NCBI GenBank assembly: GCA_021796515.1
Contig: JAKACC010000005.1
Coordinates: 1 to 50,559 of the forward strand
Direction of reading: 5' to 3'
DNA from: an archaeon
GTDB lineage: Archaea; Thermoproteota; Nitrososphaeria; Nitrososphaerales; Gagatemarchaeaceae
DNA length: 50,559 bases
Shown here: piece by piece, positions 16,368 through 23,430 of the stretch
Position numbering within the stretch: the first letter of the stretch is position 1
Layout of the letters: every line of letters starts with the position of its first letter
Translations under genes and position numbers: made by a program
The notes under the pieces: model-generated
The model's input: the letters and a program-made list of their open reading frames with translations, nothing else
Databases searched by the model: none
What the model was told of the DNA's origin: nothing

Positions 16368-17732
16368 TTGGCGTTCAAGGTAGCTAACCAGGCTCCTCTT
16401 GCCCCCAACCCGGTGATAATGGCGTGCATGGGGCATGCAGGCGTAGGGATAGGCGCAGAGGCGTACAGGTGGGTCCTCGTCGACGTCGGGGCCAATCCGA
16501 GCGCCCCGACCCTCAAAGGAGAGAAGCAGCAGCTCGAGGTCCTGAGGAGATATGGGAGCACGATACTGAGATTCGGCGCCTCGCTCCGCAGGGGAGAGAC
16601 CCCGCTTGTTCCGCGGGCTCTTCTGGTAGACCTGGACCCGCGTTCTGCCAACCTGATACTTCAGTCGTACCCTCAGCTCTTCGCGATGAAGGACAAGCAC
16701 GCGGTCTACGGGCTTGGGGGCGCCGCGAGGAACTGGGCTGAAGGGCGCGGAAGGTTCAGGAACGAGATAGTCGGTAAGCAAGACATCGCGTCGAGGATTC
16801 AGGCGATTTCACCGGAACCTGTGAGGGGCTTCATAGTCCCCTTCAGCATGGGTGGAGGAACCGGGGGTTCCTTCTCTTCGGAGTTCATGTCGTATGTCAA
16901 GGAGAGCCCGACCCTGGGTCACGCCACCATCGCCACCTTCGGGGTCCTCCCGGAGATAGGGTGGGACCCGATCATCTACGGGCCGGCGCACATCAGTGTT
17001 GTGCTGAACATGGCCTACCAGATCCGATATTCGGACGCTCCCATCCTTATGGACAACAAGGAGCTCCGTTTCCAGGCTGACAAGCTCAAGGGGATGCTCG
17101 ATTCACGTTCGTCCATCGTCGACGAGCTGCCAAAGCAGATCCGAGTCGGGTGGCACGACTACCGAGACATGAATCTGCTGGCTGCCCACGTGATAGCAGA
17201 GTTCATGGACTCGTTCATCCGAGAGACCGAATGGGACATGTCCAACTACAGGACCTGGCTCGCTGCTAGCAAACCTAAGTTCGTGGTCCCGTGGCTCATC
17301 CCGCTCGTCCCCAAGGGAGGGTCCGACATCAAGGCCGTCGAACAGGCCCTAGACGAAGGGAACGACGGGTTGCTCTTCGACCTCTCCCAGGACGGAGAGA
17401 TCGAGAAGGGGAAGACCGATTCTGCCTGCGTCCTAGTCAAGAGCAGCTCGCGGCTGACAGCCGAGAACAGGGAATTCTTCAAGAAGCTGCTCGCCGACAA
17501 GTACGGCATCCAGGACAAGCGGGTGATTTTCATCAAGATCCCTACCCTTCCAGGGGAGCCCGCCTCTGTCCTCATCCTTCTCAATATCAAGGGGATCAGC
17601 AAGAAGCTCCTCCCTCTCATCGCCGAAGCCGAGGACGCATGGGACTCGTACAAAGACGAATACCAGACCAGGAACCTGACCCACGAGGAGTTCAAGAAGG
17701 CCGTGATCGAAGTCTCCAGTCATCTGGGTTAG
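16368..17732 (+). CDS. Tubulin/FtsZ-superfamily GTPase
   Basis: 454 residues from a leaderless TTG. Nucleotide-binding elements appear in tubulin order. They are MGHAGVGIGAEAY (21-33; compare GQAGVQIGNA of tubulin T1), ALLVDLDPR (84-92; VDLEP in tubulin T3), RNWAEGRG (121-128; NNYARGH), and GFIVPFSMGGGTGGSFSS (154-171), the T4 signature GGGTGxG. The T7 region reads GWHDYRDMN (261-269), keeping two aspartates at the spacing of FtsZ NxDFAD but lacking the Asn. These features look closer to tubulin than to classical FtsZ. A nucleotide-driven filament is inferred. It may belong to the FtsZ-like family described with vWA partners. It lies in the cassette between S28e and L24e. Confidence 0.85.
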   Translation: MAFKVANQAPLAPNPVIMACMGHAGVGIGAEAYRWVLVDVGANPSAPTLKGEKQQLEVLRRYGSTILRFGASLRRGETPLVPRALLVDLDPRSANLILQSYPQLFAMKDKHAVYGLGGAARNWAEGRGRFRNEIVGKQDIASRIQAISPEPVRGFIVPFSMGGGTGGSFSSEFMSYVKESPTLGHATIATFGVLPEIGWDPIIYGPAHISVVLNMAYQIRYSDAPILMDNKELRFQADKLKGMLDSRSSIVDELPKQIRVGWHDYRDMNLLAAHVIAEFMDSFIRETEWDMSNYRTWLAASKPKFVVPWLIPLVPKGGSDIKAVEQALDEGNDGLLFDLSQDGEIEKGKTDSACVLVKSSSRLTAENREFFKKLLADKYGIQDKRVIFIKIPTLPGEPASVLILLNIKGISKKLLPLIAEAEDAWDSYKDEYQTRNLTHEEFKKAVIEVSSHLG

Positions 17733-17738
17733 GGGAGT

Positions 17739-18296
17739 TTGGACCTCACCGAGCTGGAAGTCGAAGCCGGGCGGCTCTTGGACGAGCAGCGGAGGCTAAG
17801 GGCGATAGATGCCGAGCTCGAAGCGCTCTCTCAGGAGATCAAACAGGACCCGAAGCGGAACGAAAAGGACAAGGCGTTCTATGCGCTGATAGGGATGGAC
17901 TGGTCAGACCCGGGGCACCAGGATCGGGCTTCCGTCCTGAGGAAAGAGAAGGAAAGCGCGCGTCGGGCCATCGGCGAGGTCCAGCACAAAGTCCTGGAAG
18001 GGCTCAGCTCCAGCGGGCTCGTGATCCCCCTCGACCCGTCCCCCTCTAGGTCAGAGGGCACCAACACATTCGGGTTCAGATCAGGAGCGACCTTCCCGAA
18101 GACCGTCGAAGGGCTCTCTGCCATCCTGGGGATCCCTTCTCCTCTGAAGATCGGGGACGTCACCATCTACGGCGACCGAGTAGAGGTGGCAGACTCGGAC
18201 GAGTACTTTGCGAAGAAGAAGCTGGTGGACGCCTTCGACGACGTACGAAAGGCCGTCAGGCGGAGGCTCGCGTCGCAGCCGGAAGGCAAACTTTAG
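17739..18296 (+). CDS. Unknown protein with N-terminal coiled coil
   Basis: I do not recognise this 185-residue protein. Residues about 1-95 are Glu/Lys/Arg/Leu-rich with heptad-like spacing (coiled coil), and the rest is a mixed alpha/beta segment. The TTG start follows AGGGGAG and lies 6 nt after the stop of the tubulin-like gene, so the two are surely co-transcribed. No membrane segment or signal peptide is seen. An adaptor or regulator of the putative filament is the contextual guess. Confidence 0.7.
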   Translation: MDLTELEVEAGRLLDEQRRLRAIDAELEALSQEIKQDPKRNEKDKAFYALIGMDWSDPGHQDRASVLRKEKESARRAIGEVQHKVLEGLSSSGLVIPLDPSPSRSEGTNTFGFRSGATFPKTVEGLSAILGIPSPLKIGDVTIYGDRVEVADSDEYFAKKKLVDAFDDVRKAVRRRLASQPEGKL

Positions 18297-18326
18297 AATT
18301 CAATCAACCCAGGTGGGGCCGGTATC

Positions 18327-19262
18327 GTGTCAACCGTAAAGCGAATCACGGGTCTCTTTGACAGGATGCGAGGCCCTCTTAGCAAGATTACCAGTAGCAC
18401 GGCTTTCCCCAAGGACGACGAGCTGGCGCAGGCGGTCATCCAGCGGATAGAGGTCGACGGCGAAGATTACACTGCGCCTCCCACCTATGGAGACCACGAG
18501 CTGACGTGCAAGCGCCTCGTGCGCCGGCTAGACTGGCAGCTCAAGAATTCGGGGATAACCGTCGAGGAGCTGATAAAGTCCTATCCGGGCGAAGTCAAGG
18601 CCCTCCTGCTGCTGAAATCCTACGAGAGGTCAAAGAGTAAGAAGGAGTCAGTGAGCCTCAGAGACAGGCTCATTGCCATGGGTTTCAAGCTCATCCAGTC
18701 CGGGGTCTGGATTTTGCCGCCCACCAAGACTCTCGCGGGGCTGGACAGCCAGGAGTCGTTGAAGCTCTGGTTCAGGCAGGAGATGTCAAAGCAGGTGGGA
18801 AAGCAAGTAGACTACGTGTTCCCGTTCGTCGCCCTGGTCGACCTGAAGAAGACGGTCTCCGAACGCAGAGGTATAAGGAAGATGCCTGTCGCCAGGACTC
18901 TTTTCGCAGTGCTTTCTCTGGAAGAGGTGGTCCCCTACAGCCACCTCTACGCTACCATGAAGTCCAGGGGGCTCTCTGCCAAGGACATCGTCCTCTCGGG
19001 GGACGTGCCCTTTCTCGCGAGCGCGTTCGCCGACGGCGGGGACCTTGAAGGGATCCACCTCCACGACCTGGAGGTCGGCCAGAACCTGAGACGTCTGACA
19101 GGCGCTGCCAGCATCGACCTGGAGGGGCTGGCGAACCTGGGACCGGACACCATAGCCAAGGCACTGGATGGAGTGGTGGCCCACCCGAAGGACTTCGCCC
19201 AGAGGCTGATCGTCGAAGCGCAGTATTGGATGAGGTTCCTGGGCGGAACGGTTCCGTCCTAG
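18327..19262 (+). CDS. Unknown protein of tubulin-like cassette
   Basis: 311-residue soluble protein with no family I can name. It has a basic N-terminus, a Lys/Arg/Leu-rich helical region (VRRLDWQLKNSGITVEELIK), a central VDYVFPFVALVDLKKTVSER, and a C-terminal helical part. No obvious nucleotide-binding motif or membrane helix. The GTG start follows AGGTGGGG, 30 nt after the previous stop, so it probably belongs to the same operon. It is the last gene before the ribosomal order resumes with L24e. Confidence 0.7.
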   Translation: MSTVKRITGLFDRMRGPLSKITSSTAFPKDDELAQAVIQRIEVDGEDYTAPPTYGDHELTCKRLVRRLDWQLKNSGITVEELIKSYPGEVKALLLLKSYERSKSKKESVSLRDRLIAMGFKLIQSGVWILPPTKTLAGLDSQESLKLWFRQEMSKQVGKQVDYVFPFVALVDLKKTVSERRGIRKMPVARTLFAVLSLEEVVPYSHLYATMKSRGLSAKDIVLSGDVPFLASAFADGGDLEGIHLHDLEVGQNLRRLTGAASIDLEGLANLGPDTIAKALDGVVAHPKDFAQRLIVEAQYWMRFLGGTVPS

Positions 19263-19301
19263 AGCCAAGGGAACTGCGCGGGCGTACCCGGGGGCGCCGT
19301 C

Positions 19302-19309
19302 TTTATATT
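19302..19309 (+). promoter_or_regulatory. TATA box of rpl24e-ndk-infB
   Basis: TTTATATT about 50 nt before the rpl24e ATG. It shows that the downstream ribosomal genes have their own promoter after the inserted cassette. Confidence 0.55.
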
Positions 19310-19354
19310 CCGAGCTCCAAAGGCACCCGAAAGGTCGAGGTGCGGTAGCCTGAC

Positions 19355-19537
19355 ATGTACGTTCCAAAGAAATGCGTCTTTTGCGGCAGGGAAGTCAGGC
19401 TCGGCTCCGGCATCTTGTTTGTGAAAAACGACGGCTCCACCAGATCTTACTGCTCGTCGAAGTGTAAGGTCAATGAGCTGAAGCTCGGAAGGGACCCTCG
19501 CAAGCTGAAATGGGCGAGGAGGCCCCTGAAGAAATGA
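19355..19537 (+). CDS. rpl24e: Large ribosomal subunit protein L24e
   Basis: 60-residue zinc ribosomal protein with Cys7/Cys10 (KCVFCGRE) and Cys33/Cys37 (YCSSKC), and LKLGRDPRKLKWARR. The ATGA stop/start overlap with ndk indicates coupling. Confidence 0.95.
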   Translation: MYVPKKCVFCGREVRLGSGILFVKNDGSTRSYCSSKCKVNELKLGRDPRKLKWARRPLKK

Positions 19538-19953
19538 GCACGACCGAAGAGACGCTCATAGTGGTGAAGCCCGACGGAGTGAGGCGGGGGCTCGTCGGCG
19601 AGATCATCGGGCGGTTCGAGAGAAAGGGGTTGGTCATCAGAAGGCTCAGGATGCAGACTCTGTCCAAGCCGCAGGCCGAGGAGTTCTACAGCGTCCACAA
19701 AGAGAAGCCCTTCTTCGGGGAGTTGGTGGCGTTCATAACCTCGGGGCCCGTCGTGGGGGTGGTCCTGTCTGGCAGGGACGCCGTGGCCACGGTCAGGAGG
19801 ATGGTCGGGGCGACCAAGAGCTGGGAGGCGGCGTCGGGGACGATAAGGGGTGACCTAGGGCTCGGGTTGACAGACAACACGATCCACGCGTCCGACTCAT
19901 CAGAGAGCTTTGAACACGAGGAAGCGGCTTTTTTCGGCAAGGCGCCAGGGTGA
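19534..19953 (+). CDS. ndk: Nucleoside diphosphate kinase
   Basis: Equilibrates NTPs. The 139-residue protein starts MSTTEETLIVVKPDGVRRGL, contains VGATKSWEAASGTIRGDLG, and has the phosphorylated His in NTIHASDSSESFEHE. ATG 19534 overlaps the L24e stop; an ATG 24 nt earlier lies inside L24e and is less likely. Confidence 0.95.
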   Translation: MSTTEETLIVVKPDGVRRGLVGEIIGRFERKGLVIRRLRMQTLSKPQAEEFYSVHKEKPFFGELVAFITSGPVVGVVLSGRDAVATVRRMVGATKSWEAASGTIRGDLGLGLTDNTIHASDSSESFEHEEAAFFGKAPG

Positions 19954-19979
19954 GGGCATCTTAAGGGGCTGCATGGGAA

Positions 19980-21770
19980 GTGTCGGTCGAGAGCGGCCGG
20001 ATGCGACAGCCTGTGGTGGTCATCCTTGGCCACGTAGATAGCGGAAAGACCTCACTCGCCGACAGCCTCAGGGGAACGGGCGTCCAGGCCCGCGAAGTGG
20101 GAGGGATAACCCAGGAGATAGGCGCTAGCTACTTTCCCATGGAGGCCCTGGTGCAAATCTGCGGGCCCCTGCTGGACAGGGCCGGAGGGGAGCTGCAGAT
20201 TCCCGGGCTTCTCATGATCGACACCCCAGGCCACGCCGTCTTCTCCAACCTCCGGCTGCGCGGGGGATCTGCCGCGGACATCGCGATTCTGGTCGTCGAC
20301 GTGTTGAAGGGGCTCGAGAACCAGACACTCGAGAGCATAGACATCCTCAAGCAGCGGAAGGTCCCGTTCCTCGTGGCCCTCAACAAAATCGACATGATCG
20401 CCGGCTGGAAGAAGGGAAGCAAGGGGGCGCTACAGGAAGTCATGAAGCAACAGCCTCCGGCGTGGGGGGACGAGCTCGAGGAGAGGCTCTACAACATGGT
20501 TGGGGGCCTTTCAAGGCTCGGGTTCCAGTCGGATGCATATTATCGGGTCAAGGACTTCCGCCGGCAGGTGTCCGTCGTACCAGTGTCTGCCAGGGCGTCG
20601 GTAGGAATACCTGAGATGCTCGCCATGCTTATCGGGCTCGCCCAGCAGTTCCTGAAAGAGAAGCTGCAGGTGGCAGACGCCAAGTCAGCGAGGGGGATAA
20701 TCCTCGAGATGCAGGAAGAGGTGGGGATAGGCCAGACGGCCAACGTCATCCTCACGGAGGGTTCCCTGCACGTGGGTGATTCCATATCGCTGGTAAAAAG
20801 GGACGGCGCATTCAAGTCGAAGGTCAAGGCTCTCTTCATGCCGAAGCCCATGGACGAAATGAGGGACCCCAGGGACAAGTTCACCCCGGTAGACTCGGTG
20901 TACGCAGCCGCGGGGGTCAAGCTCGTTTCTCCCGACCTCGAGGGAGTGGTAGCAGGGTCTTCGGTCGCGTCCTTCTCTTCGGAGAGGGAGTTCCAGCTAC
21001 TGAAAGCTGAGATGGAGAAGGAGCTTTCGAGCATCGTCGTCAAGACTGACAAGATGGGGGTCATCGTGAAGGCTGGGAGCATAGGGGGGCTCGAAGCCGT
21101 CCTCAGAATGCTCGAGGAGAGGGGGGTCCCCGTAAGGGAGGCTGACATAGGCGACATTTCCAAGAACGACATAGTTGACGCCCAGGTAGTCGGGGAGCAC
21201 GATCCCTACCTCGGAGCCATCTTGGGATTCGACTCGAAGGTCCTCCCCGAAGCGAAGGATCAGGTCGGCTCCAGCCCGGTCTTCGTGTCGTCCATCATCT
21301 ACGAGGTGATCGACAGCTACGTGGACTGGGCGGTTGCGAAGAGGGAGTCGGACGAGAAGGCAGCGCTATCCAGCCTGACCAGGCCGTGTAAGCTGAAGGC
21401 AATGCCGGGGGCCTTCTTCAGAAACAGGGACCCGGCGGTCTTCGGCGTGGAGATCATCGCCGGGAAGCTGCATCCGAAGGTCCGGCTGATGAACACCCTG
21501 GGGACCGAGTTGGGCACGGTGGAGCAGATTCAAGACCAAGGGAAGCCACTTCCTGAGGCCAAGAGCGGGGACCAGGTGGCCATCTCTGTTGACGGGCCGA
21601 CCCTGGGACGGCAGGTCAGGGAGAACGACACCCTCTACGCCATGCCCCGGAGCCACGAAGCGAAGGCGTTGAGGACGAAGCTGTTGGGTTCTCTCAACGA
21701 GGCAGAGCGGGAGGTCCTCGAAGAGATAGTCGCGATAAAGTCGAAATCCGACCCGATGTACGGGTTCTAG
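19980..21770 (+). CDS. infB: Translation initiation factor IF2/aIF5B
   Basis: GTPase for ribosomal subunit joining. 596 residues with G1 GHVDSGKTSL, G2 GGITQEIGAS, G3 DTPGHAVFSNL and G4 NKIDM, then domain II, domain III and the C-terminal beta barrel of aIF5B (AMPGAFFRNRDPAVFGVEII AG). Archaeal length, without the long N-terminus of bacterial IF2 and with no intein. GTG start, 26 nt after ndk. Confidence 0.95.
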   Translation: MSVESGRMRQPVVVILGHVDSGKTSLADSLRGTGVQAREVGGITQEIGASYFPMEALVQICGPLLDRAGGELQIPGLLMIDTPGHAVFSNLRLRGGSAADIAILVVDVLKGLENQTLESIDILKQRKVPFLVALNKIDMIAGWKKGSKGALQEVMKQQPPAWGDELEERLYNMVGGLSRLGFQSDAYYRVKDFRRQVSVVPVSARASVGIPEMLAMLIGLAQQFLKEKLQVADAKSARGIILEMQEEVGIGQTANVILTEGSLHVGDSISLVKRDGAFKSKVKALFMPKPMDEMRDPRDKFTPVDSVYAAAGVKLVSPDLEGVVAGSSVASFSSEREFQLLKAEMEKELSSIVVKTDKMGVIVKAGSIGGLEAVLRMLEERGVPVREADIGDISKNDIVDAQVVGEHDPYLGAILGFDSKVLPEAKDQVGSSPVFVSSIIYEVIDSYVDWAVAKRESDEKAALSSLTRPCKLKAMPGAFFRNRDPAVFGVEIIAGKLHPKVRLMNTLGTELGTVEQIQDQGKPLPEAKSGDQVAISVDGPTLGRQVRENDTLYAMPRSHEAKALRTKLLGSLNEAEREVLEEIVAIKSKSDPMYGF

Positions 21771-21771
21771 G

Positions 21772-21779
21772 TTTATCTA
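21772..21779 (+). promoter_or_regulatory. TATA box of rps6e
   Basis: TTTATCTA immediately after the infB stop, centred about 29 nt before the TTG of rps6e; leaderless spacing. Confidence 0.55.
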
Positions 21780-21804
21780 CCGGTCAGGTTCGGAGCAGGT
21801 CCAG

Positions 21805-22158
21805 TTGGTCAGCTTCAAGTTGGTTCTGTCGGACCCCAAGACTGGGAAGTCCGAGGCCCAGGAGGTCAAAGACGCGAGCGCACAGCTGTTGATTGGGAGG
21901 AGGATAGGGGATGTCATCGACGGGACTACTATAGGACTCGCCGGGAGGTTCATGATTACGGGCGGAAGCGACAAAGCAGGTTTCCCCATGAGGGCTGACA
22001 CCCTCGGCGGGGGGAAGAACTACGTCCTCATGACCAGGGGGGTAGGGTACCGAGGGAAGGAGGAAGGAGTGAAGAAGCGGAGGTACGTCAGGGGAAACAC
22101 AATCACCGAGGAGACCTACCAGTTGAACGGCAAGCTGGTGGACGAGAAGTCTTCCTAG
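21805..22158 (+). CDS. rps6e: Small ribosomal subunit protein S6e
   Basis: 117 residues starting (M)VSFKLVLSDPKTGKS. LIGRRIGDVIDG, ITGGSDKAGFPMR and GYRGKEEGVKKRRYVRGNTI are S6e hallmarks. It is the short archaeal form without the phosphorylated eukaryotic tail. Follows infB, a common archaeal neighbour. Confidence 0.95.
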   Translation: MVSFKLVLSDPKTGKSEAQEVKDASAQLLIGRRIGDVIDGTTIGLAGRFMITGGSDKAGFPMRADTLGGGKNYVLMTRGVGYRGKEEGVKKRRYVRGNTITEETYQLNGKLVDEKSS

Positions 22159-22215
22159 ATTCTGCAAATCTGCGTCAAGTTTATCAAATCATCGGCGCCG
22201 CCAACGCTGAAAAGT

Positions 22216-22227
22216 AGAAATATCTAG
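22216..22227 (+). promoter_or_regulatory. AT-rich promoter of the Lrp/AsnC gene
   Basis: AGAAATATCTAG, about 18-29 nt before the ATG at 22245. A second TATA-like TTTATCAAAT at 22178-22187 is about 60 nt upstream. Either could be used. Confidence 0.4.
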
Positions 22228-22244
22228 CGTCCCCTCGCGCAGGC

Positions 22245-22703
22245 ATGGCCAGGCTTGATGACCTCGACATGAAGATCCTCTCCTCCCTCTACGCGGACGC
22301 ATCGACGTCTGTCCCGAAGCTTAGCAAGGAGATGGGCGTCAATCTGTCGGTTATGTACAGCAGGATAAAGAGGCTCCAGAAGCGGGGCGTCATCGAAAAA
22401 TTCACGGTCCTGGTCAACGAGGACAAGCTCGGGATGAGGGCCGGGGCCCTGGCAGGCCTGAACATCGACCCAAAGCAGAGGGAGGCGGTCCTGAAGGAGA
22501 TCGAGAAGATCGAAGGAGTGCGTCTGATACGAGAGGTGACGGGAAGGTTCGACATCATCGTCGACCTCAAGGGGCAGTCGCTGGACGAGCTGCACCGGAC
22601 GGTCTACGACGTGCTGGGCAAGAACCAGGGCGTGATGCATGCCGAGATCTTCATGGAGGTCTCACGCAGGAACCCTACGGTGACGTTCAGGATAATGGAA
22701 TAG
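22245..22703 (+). CDS. Lrp/AsnC-family transcription regulator
   Basis: 152 residues. N-terminal HTH (LDDLDMKILSSLYADASTSV, then MGVNLSVMYSRIKRLQKRG VIEKFTVLV) and a C-terminal RAM ligand-binding ferredoxin-like domain (AGALAGLNIDPKQREAVLKE; EVTGRFDIIVDLKGQSLDEL). Probably a feast/famine-type regulator responding to an amino acid. The effector and targets cannot be read from the sequence. Confidence 0.92.
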   Translation: MARLDDLDMKILSSLYADASTSVPKLSKEMGVNLSVMYSRIKRLQKRGVIEKFTVLVNEDKLGMRAGALAGLNIDPKQREAVLKEIEKIEGVRLIREVTGRFDIIVDLKGQSLDELHRTVYDVLGKNQGVMHAEIFMEVSRRNPTVTFRIME

Positions 22704-22712
22704 CCCCCAAGG

Positions 22713-22720
22713 TTCATATG
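22713..22720 (+). promoter_or_regulatory. TATA box of the HExxH gene
   Basis: TTCATATG centred about 27 nt before the GTG at 22744. Confidence 0.4.
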
Positions 22721-22743
22721 CACGGGAGGACGGTCGCCGAACC

Positions 22744-23430
22744 GTGGACCCCCTGATCTTGCTCGACCAGGCGGTGGCCCAGGGGAAGGTGCCAAGGGTC
22801 ATGGCCAAGAAGGTCAGGACCAGGCTGGGATACGTCCAGGGAGCGGTGGCCAGAGTCGAAAGGGCAAGCGGGCTCCGCTACCCTCCTTACTATATCGAAC
22901 CGAGCCTTCCGGTCTCCAAGACTGGGGCCGAGTATGGGCAGATGGGCGTCCTATTCGCAAGGGTGATCCCCACAGCCGTCAATGGGAGCGTCCTCATACT
23001 CGTCCAGTTCTCAGCTGCCCTGGTGGCGTTCGGCACGAAGGCCACCATAGAAGCCGTGGCGGCGCACGAGTTCACCCACTACATCGAGCTCGTGAGAAAG
23101 CTCAGCACCAAGGACATGGCCAGCGACGAAGTGGCGACCACCCTCTACGAGGCGTCATATGCTGACTCGGAACGCCTTGTGCCTCCGAAGCTGGTCTTCT
23201 CCGAAAAAGCGCTCGTCTCCCTGGTGAGCCGCAAGTTCAAGGAGAACCTCTCGGACGCCGCCCTCAACAAAAAGGTCGGAGAGTCTTGGATAGGCAAAGG
23301 CCTCCCGATGAGGTGGGTGGGCCCCGAAGAGAACTTTGTGAAGCTCCCCATGGAGGCTGTGGCTTCGACGAAGTTCGACCCGGCAGTCTTGTCCAAGGTC
23401 GCCGAGCTGCAAGAGAAGACCAGGGCTTGA
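22744..23430 (+). CDS. Putative zinc metallopeptidase-like protein (HExxH)
   Basis: 228-residue protein of unrecognised family. AVAAHEFTHYIELV (HEFTH at 108-112) fits an HExxH zinc site in a helix, and a Glu further on (YEASYADSERLV) could be a third ligand. There is no signal peptide, so any protease activity would be intracellular. The stop overlaps the start of the nucleotidyltransferase-kinase gene, so the two are coupled. Protease function is inference from one motif. Confidence 0.6.
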   Translation: MDPLILLDQAVAQGKVPRVMAKKVRTRLGYVQGAVARVERASGLRYPPYYIEPSLPVSKTGAEYGQMGVLFARVIPTAVNGSVLILVQFSAALVAFGTKATIEAVAAHEFTHYIELVRKLSTKDMASDEVATTLYEASYADSERLVPPKLVFSEKALVSLVSRKFKENLSDAALNKKVGESWIGKGLPMRWVGPEENFVKLPMEAVASTKFDPAVLSKVAELQEKTRA

